Shown: one piece after another, positions 60,818-64,000 of the stretch
Layout: each line of letters starts with the position of its first letter
Position numbering within the stretch: position 1 is the stretch's first letter
Assembly (NCBI GenBank): GCA_022484695.1
Contig: JAKVKU010000001.1
Coordinates: 514,999-578,998, forward strand
Source: Lactobacillus sp.
GTDB taxonomy: Bacteria > Bacillota > Bacilli > Lactobacillales > Lactobacillaceae
Direction: 5' to 3'
Length of the DNA: 64,000 nt
Notes under the pieces: generated by a model
What the model was told of the DNA's origin: nothing
Databases searched by the model: none
What the model saw: the letters and a program-made list of their open reading frames with translations, nothing else
Made by a program: the position numbers and the translations under genes

Positions 60818-61528
60818 ATGGAGAAAGCAAAGGTTTCAAAATTGATTCGACACAAAAAGTCCTCATTAGCCGAAAAAATTAATGTCCTACGGGCCTCAGT
60901 CATGGGGGCCAATGATGGGATTTTATCCATCGCCGGGATCGTCATTGGGGTTGCCGGGGCCACAAGCAATAGTTATGCCATCTTCTTAGCCGGGATTGCC
61001 GGGATGTTAGCCGGTACGGTCTCCATGGCCATGGGGGAATATGTCTCCGTGAATTCCCAGCGGGATATGGAACGCCGGGCCGTGCAAGAAGAAATCGAAC
61101 TATTGGATGACCATTATGATGACGAAGTTGATTTTGTGACGCAAAAATACTTAAAAACTGGGTTAAAACCCGAACTGGCCAAAAAAGCCGTTGAAGAAAT
61201 GATGGCTAAAGATGCCTTGGAAACAACGGTCAGAGAACGTTTTGGCTTTGATCCCAAGGAACACACCAGTGCAGTGGCGGCAGCCATTGCATCGATGATT
61301 TCGTTTCCCACCGGGTCGATTTTACCCCTGGTGGCCATCACCCTGATGCCCCGGGATATTCGGGTCATTGCCACGGTGATTGCCGTGATCATTGCCTTGT
61401 CTTTGACGGGGTATGCCGCTGCTGCCTTGGGCAATGCCAACCGGGCTAAAGCGGTTATTCGCAATGTGATCTCTGGGTCATTGACCATGCTGATCACCTA
61501 TGGCATCGGCAGTTTGTTTGCCAGATAG
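60818..61528 (+). CDS. VIT1/CCC1-family metal transporter (copy 1)
   Basis: 236 residues. Five membrane segments surround a cytosolic metal-binding loop. It has LRASVMGANDGILSIAGIVIGVAGATS at the first helix, MAMGEYVSVNSQRDMERR (the conserved GEYVSVxSQ) and the Glu/Met-rich loop EEIELLDDHYDDEVDF...KAVEEMMAKDALE, followed by three C-terminal helices. The family moves iron or manganese out of the cytosol in exchange for protons. ATG 60818 follows AGTAGG. It is cotranscribed with a second member 12 bp later behind a metal-regulator-type operator. Confidence 0.9.
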   Translation: MEKAKVSKLIRHKKSSLAEKINVLRASVMGANDGILSIAGIVIGVAGATSNSYAIFLAGIAGMLAGTVSMAMGEYVSVNSQRDMERRAVQEEIELLDDHYDDEVDFVTQKYLKTGLKPELAKKAVEEMMAKDALETTVRERFGFDPKEHTSAVAAAIASMISFPTGSILPLVAITLMPRDIRVIATVIAVIIALSLTGYAAAALGNANRAKAVIRNVISGSLTMLITYGIGSLFAR

Positions 61529-61540
61529 GAGGGGATTTAG

Positions 61541-62239
61541 ATGCTGAATGTGAAAACACCACGTCAAAAGTCGGATATGACCATTCAAGAGCGGTCTAAT
61601 ACCCTGCGTGCCGGCGTTTTAGGGTCCAATGATGGGATTTTAACCGTTGTTGGGGTATTGTTCTCAGTTGCCGTGGCCACCACCAACACTTTTACGATTT
61701 TCATTGCGGGGTTAGCTGACTTATTAGCCTGTGCCTTTTCCATGGCCGCAGGCGAGTATGCCTCTGTCAGTTCCCAAAAAGACACGGAAAAAGCCGTTGT
61801 AGCTAAAGAACAAGCCTTATTAAAAACTGATTTCCAAGCTGAAGTAGATGCGGTGGTGGCTTATTACGTCCATAAGGGTGTTTCCCACCACACGTCAGAA
61901 GCCATCGCAGCGGATTTAATGGCTAAAAAACCGTTAGCCACTGTGGTACAAGTCAAGTATGATTTAGCCTTAAATCATTACATGAATCCTTGGGCCGCTG
62001 CTTTTTCTTCCATGTTTTCCGCAGCCAGCGGGGGTATTTTTCCACTAGCTGCCATGACCTTGTTACCAGAAGCCTTTAAGTGGCCAGGCACCATTTTAGC
62101 CGTCACTTTTTCCGTGGCGTTAACTGGGTTTCTCAGTGCCAAAGTTGGCCATGGTTTTCCCAAACGGGCCATCGCCCGCAACGTCATTGTGGGGATCATT
62201 ACCATGATTATTCACTATTACGTGGGGTTAGCCCTTTAA
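61541..62239 (+). CDS. VIT1/CCC1-family metal transporter (copy 2)
   Basis: 232 residues with the same layout: LRAGVLGSNDGILTVVGVLFSVAVATT, MAAGEYASVSSQKDTEKA, a loop with ADLMAKKPLATVVQVKYDL, and three C-terminal helices (FSSMFSAASGGIFPLAAMTLLPE; ILAVTFSVALTGFLSAKVG; VIVGIITMIIHYYVGLAL). The acidic Met-rich loop of copy 1 is less developed here, so the two may form a heterodimer or prefer different metals; this is inference. AGGAGG precedes ATG 61541. Confidence 0.9.
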   Translation: MLNVKTPRQKSDMTIQERSNTLRAGVLGSNDGILTVVGVLFSVAVATTNTFTIFIAGLADLLACAFSMAAGEYASVSSQKDTEKAVVAKEQALLKTDFQAEVDAVVAYYVHKGVSHHTSEAIAADLMAKKPLATVVQVKYDLALNHYMNPWAAAFSSMFSAASGGIFPLAAMTLLPEAFKWPGTILAVTFSVALTGFLSAKVGHGFPKRAIARNVIVGIITMIIHYYVGLAL

Positions 62240-62259
62240 AACCAACTATTTTCCCAAAC

Positions 62260-62317
62260 GAAAAAGCAATAACGTTTAGACACGACCACCATCGTTTCCA
62301 AACGTTATTGCTTTTTT
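62260..62317. terminator. Terminator after the VIT1-family pair
   Basis: AAAAAGCAATAACGTTT and AAACGTTATTGCTTTTT form a 17-bp perfect stem with a 23-base loop between convergent genes. Confidence 0.88.
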
Positions 62318-62333
62318 GTGTTGGACCACTTGC

Positions 62334-62840
62334 TTAAGCCTGAACTGAAACTTCAGCAGTGGTGTTCAAATCATCAAATAATTTGTTAAAAGACTTTAAA
62401 GCCTTCGGTAATTCTTCTAACCCATGGAACTGGTGGGTAATATCGATGGAATTGGTTAAGCTCAAATTAAAGCTGGCCAATAAGCGCTGAAAACGTTTGG
62501 TCTGCACCATATTGGAGGCAAACATGTCGTAATCTTCATAACGCATATTATTGCGGAATGCCCGCCGCTTAGCCAAAGGTTCAATAATATCATTGGTAAA
62601 TATTAACGAACCCAAGTCCGTCAGCACATAGCTGGCATCAATGGGTTTTTGATACAAGAACAGGGTAACCGGGGCATCATTGATGAGCCGGTTGATTTGC
62701 AGGCCATAGTAGCCACTGACGTCCAGTTCTTGCAGGCGCGCGTCCTCATGCCACAAGATCGTATTTGTATACTTTGGAAATACCGCAGATAGTGCCTTAG
62801 AAATTGCCAGGTAATCTGTCGAAACAGGTTTATCAATCAC
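62334..62840 (-). CDS. Hypothetical protein (DUF1828-like)
   Basis: 168 residues, soluble, mixed alpha/beta. A central stretch APVTLFLYQKPIDASYVLTDLGSLIF recalls the DUF1828 pattern (a strand, a turn, then LTDxG), and the rest is helical (FQRLLASFNLSLTNSIDITHQFHGLEELPKALKSFNKLFDDL). There is no signal or membrane segment. GTG 62840 follows GGAAGGG. The function is unknown and the family link is tentative. Confidence 0.7.
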   Translation of the reverse strand: MIDKPVSTDYLAISKALSAVFPKYTNTILWHEDARLQELDVSGYYGLQINRLINDAPVTLFLYQKPIDASYVLTDLGSLIFTNDIIEPLAKRRAFRNNMRYEDYDMFASNMVQTKRFQRLLASFNLSLTNSIDITHQFHGLEELPKALKSFNKLFDDLNTTAEVSVQA

Positions 62841-63002
62841 TATAATCAGCCCTTCCTAGATAGCCTAATCGTCGTCAAGATAGCCGACTGGACTCCAATA
62901 CCTATTATAGTCCCTATTTTAGGTGATTGTTAAGAAACTCTTAGACAATTATCATTTTCAAATCTTAGGCGGGTGGGCTAGAATGAAGTTGAGGTGAATG
63001 AG

Positions 63003-63629
63003 ATGAACGAAAAAATATTAACTGCTGCTCAAATGGCGGCCTGTGACCAACATACTATTGATGTGATTGGCATACCGTCCTTGGTATTAATGGAGCGGGC
63101 GGCTTTAAAAACCGCCGAAGTGATTCAAGAACACGCCGATGGCCACAAAATATTAGTGGTTTGCGGCACCGGGAATAACGGTGGCGACGGCCTGGCCGTG
63201 ACCCGCTTATTGTATTTGGCCGGCTATGATGTCACCGCCGTTTTATTGGGCAATCCTGACAAGGCTTCTGCCCAAACCAAAACCCAATTAAAAATTGTAA
63301 ATTATTACGAAATTCCAGTATTTGATAAGTTGCCCAATCTGGCCGAATTTACCATGATCGTGGATGCTATTTTTGGCATCGGCTTATCCCGGCCCATCAC
63401 TGGCGAATTTGCCCAAATTATCACCCAACTCAATGCCGCCCGGGCTGAAAAGTTTGCCGTGGACATGCCCAGTGGCATTCATGCCGATACCGGCGACATT
63501 TTGGGGGTGGCCTTTAAAGCTGACATCACGGTGACCATGGCTTATAAGAAGGTTGGCCAAACCAAAAATGACGGCATCACCTATGCCGGGGAAGTATTGC
63601 CGGTGGATATCGGCGTCTATCAAGAATAA
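63003..63629 (+). CDS. nnrE: NAD(P)H-hydrate epimerase (YjeF N-terminal domain)
   Basis: 208 residues. It has the family signatures LTAAQMAACDQHTIDVIGIPSLVLMERAA, VVCGTGNNGGDGLAVTRLL, VDAIFGIGLSRPITGEFA and VDMPSGIHADTG. It converts R- to S-NAD(P)HX so that the dehydratase can repair it. The ADP-dependent dehydratase domain is not fused here, as is usual in lactobacilli. ATG 63003 has GAGG eight bases upstream; a GTG at 62994 overlaps the site and is rejected. Monocistronic as far as visible. Confidence 0.94.
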   Translation: MNEKILTAAQMAACDQHTIDVIGIPSLVLMERAALKTAEVIQEHADGHKILVVCGTGNNGGDGLAVTRLLYLAGYDVTAVLLGNPDKASAQTKTQLKIVNYYEIPVFDKLPNLAEFTMIVDAIFGIGLSRPITGEFAQIITQLNAARAEKFAVDMPSGIHADTGDILGVAFKADITVTMAYKKVGQTKNDGITYAGEVLPVDIGVYQE

Positions 63630-64000
63630 GCAACGTTTGAAATGACAGTGTTTGTGCCCGTCTTGGGTATGAACGCTTTTTTTTTGGTCAAAATCGAAAA
63701 ATAGAGCTCGTTATTTAATCCAGCACTGGCTTTAGATTTTTCATCAAATTTCAAAGCCTATTGCCACGGGCTTTGTTGGCGGTTTCACAAGTCCTGATTA
63801 TAAAAGCTTATGATTATTATAAATAGTTGCGTCAATTCTTTATGATGGGTTTGTAGGATAAAGCTAGTTTTTGAGAAAGTCTTGTGGTATTAAGTCAAGA
63901 CCTAAATGAAAGAAGTTGAGGCTCAACTATCACCCTATTTCTGGAATTTGACAATACTGAACTAGACCCCTTTAAAATCAGGTTTTTAGGGGTTTTGTGG
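63630..64000. other. Intergenic region at the window end
   Basis: 371 bp without a supported gene. A weak hairpin ACCCCT...AGGGGTTTT (about 63964-63996) near the end could be a terminator or part of a leader for a gene beyond the window. Nothing else is recognised. Confidence 0.5.

Overview
The window looks like chromosomal DNA of a Lactobacillaceae member, a low-to-mid GC Gram-positive. The reasons are strong GGAGG-type ribosome binding sites, TTG/GTG starts, CcpA-type cre sites, a T-box in front of an amino-acid carrier, sucrose and beta-glucoside PTS parts, an Asp23/Gls24 stress operon, phenolic acid decarboxylase with PadR, and secreted repeat proteins. The species cannot be fixed from sequence alone. 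No rRNA, tRNA, CRISPR array, transposase or prophage was seen.

Layout. 1-7.0 kb: tail of a PTS EIIA domain, T-box-controlled brnQ, a metal efflux P1B-ATPase with a long Cys/His/Asp-rich N-terminus and its ArsR repressor, and an APC amino-acid permease. 7.2-11.4 kb: two tandem, near-duplicate MacB-type ABC exporters. 11.6-13.5 kb: an FAD/NAD(P)-binding protein. 13.6-15.5 kb: a five-gene Gls24/AmaP/GlsB envelope-stress operon on the minus strand. 15.9-19.8 kb: alpha-galactosidase, a WsaF-like glycosyltransferase and greA.

19.9-33.1 kb is the remarkable part. It is a twelve-gene, same-strand, tightly packed cluster: a TM1266-type (iron-only hydrogenase system regulator) small protein, a FecCD-type permease, its ATPase fused to a second TM1266-like domain, a NifH-like ATPase with both cluster cysteines, a NifD/E-like plus NifK/N-like pair, a FecB-type binding protein, a HydF-like GTPase, a HydE-like radical SAM enzyme, a second NifD/K-like pair with altered cysteines, and a second binding protein. 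No NifB, HydG or HydA is present in the window. The cluster starts at a strong promoter whose -10 box sits inside a palindrome, followed by a perfect cre site, and ends at a terminator. It looks like an undescribed nitrogenase-superfamily reductase or cofactor system coupled to uptake or export of a metal complex. Nitrogen fixation is unlikely.

33.1-43.8 kb: a secreted repeat protein, the sucrose locus (LacI regulator, scrB, divergent scrA), a MarR regulator, PLP synthase pdxST with a MocR-type regulator, and a second secreted repeat protein. 44-49.3 kb: a PPP-type phosphatase, a candidate small RNA, a hypothetical protein, an MDR oxidoreductase and a GH3 beta-glucosidase. 49.4-56.8 kb: a P2-type cation ATPase, an AEC carrier, padC-padR with two PadR boxes, a MarR regulator with a rhodanese-like partner, a PPOX-family protein and a lipoprotein.

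56.9-64 kb: a histidine phosphatase; serC-serA behind a leader that encodes a serine-rich 21-residue peptide and an intrinsic terminator (candidate ribosome-mediated attenuation by serine); a GNAT protein ending in a CCCAA repeat; two VIT1-family metal transporters behind a DtxR/MntR-like operator; a hypothetical protein; and nnrE.
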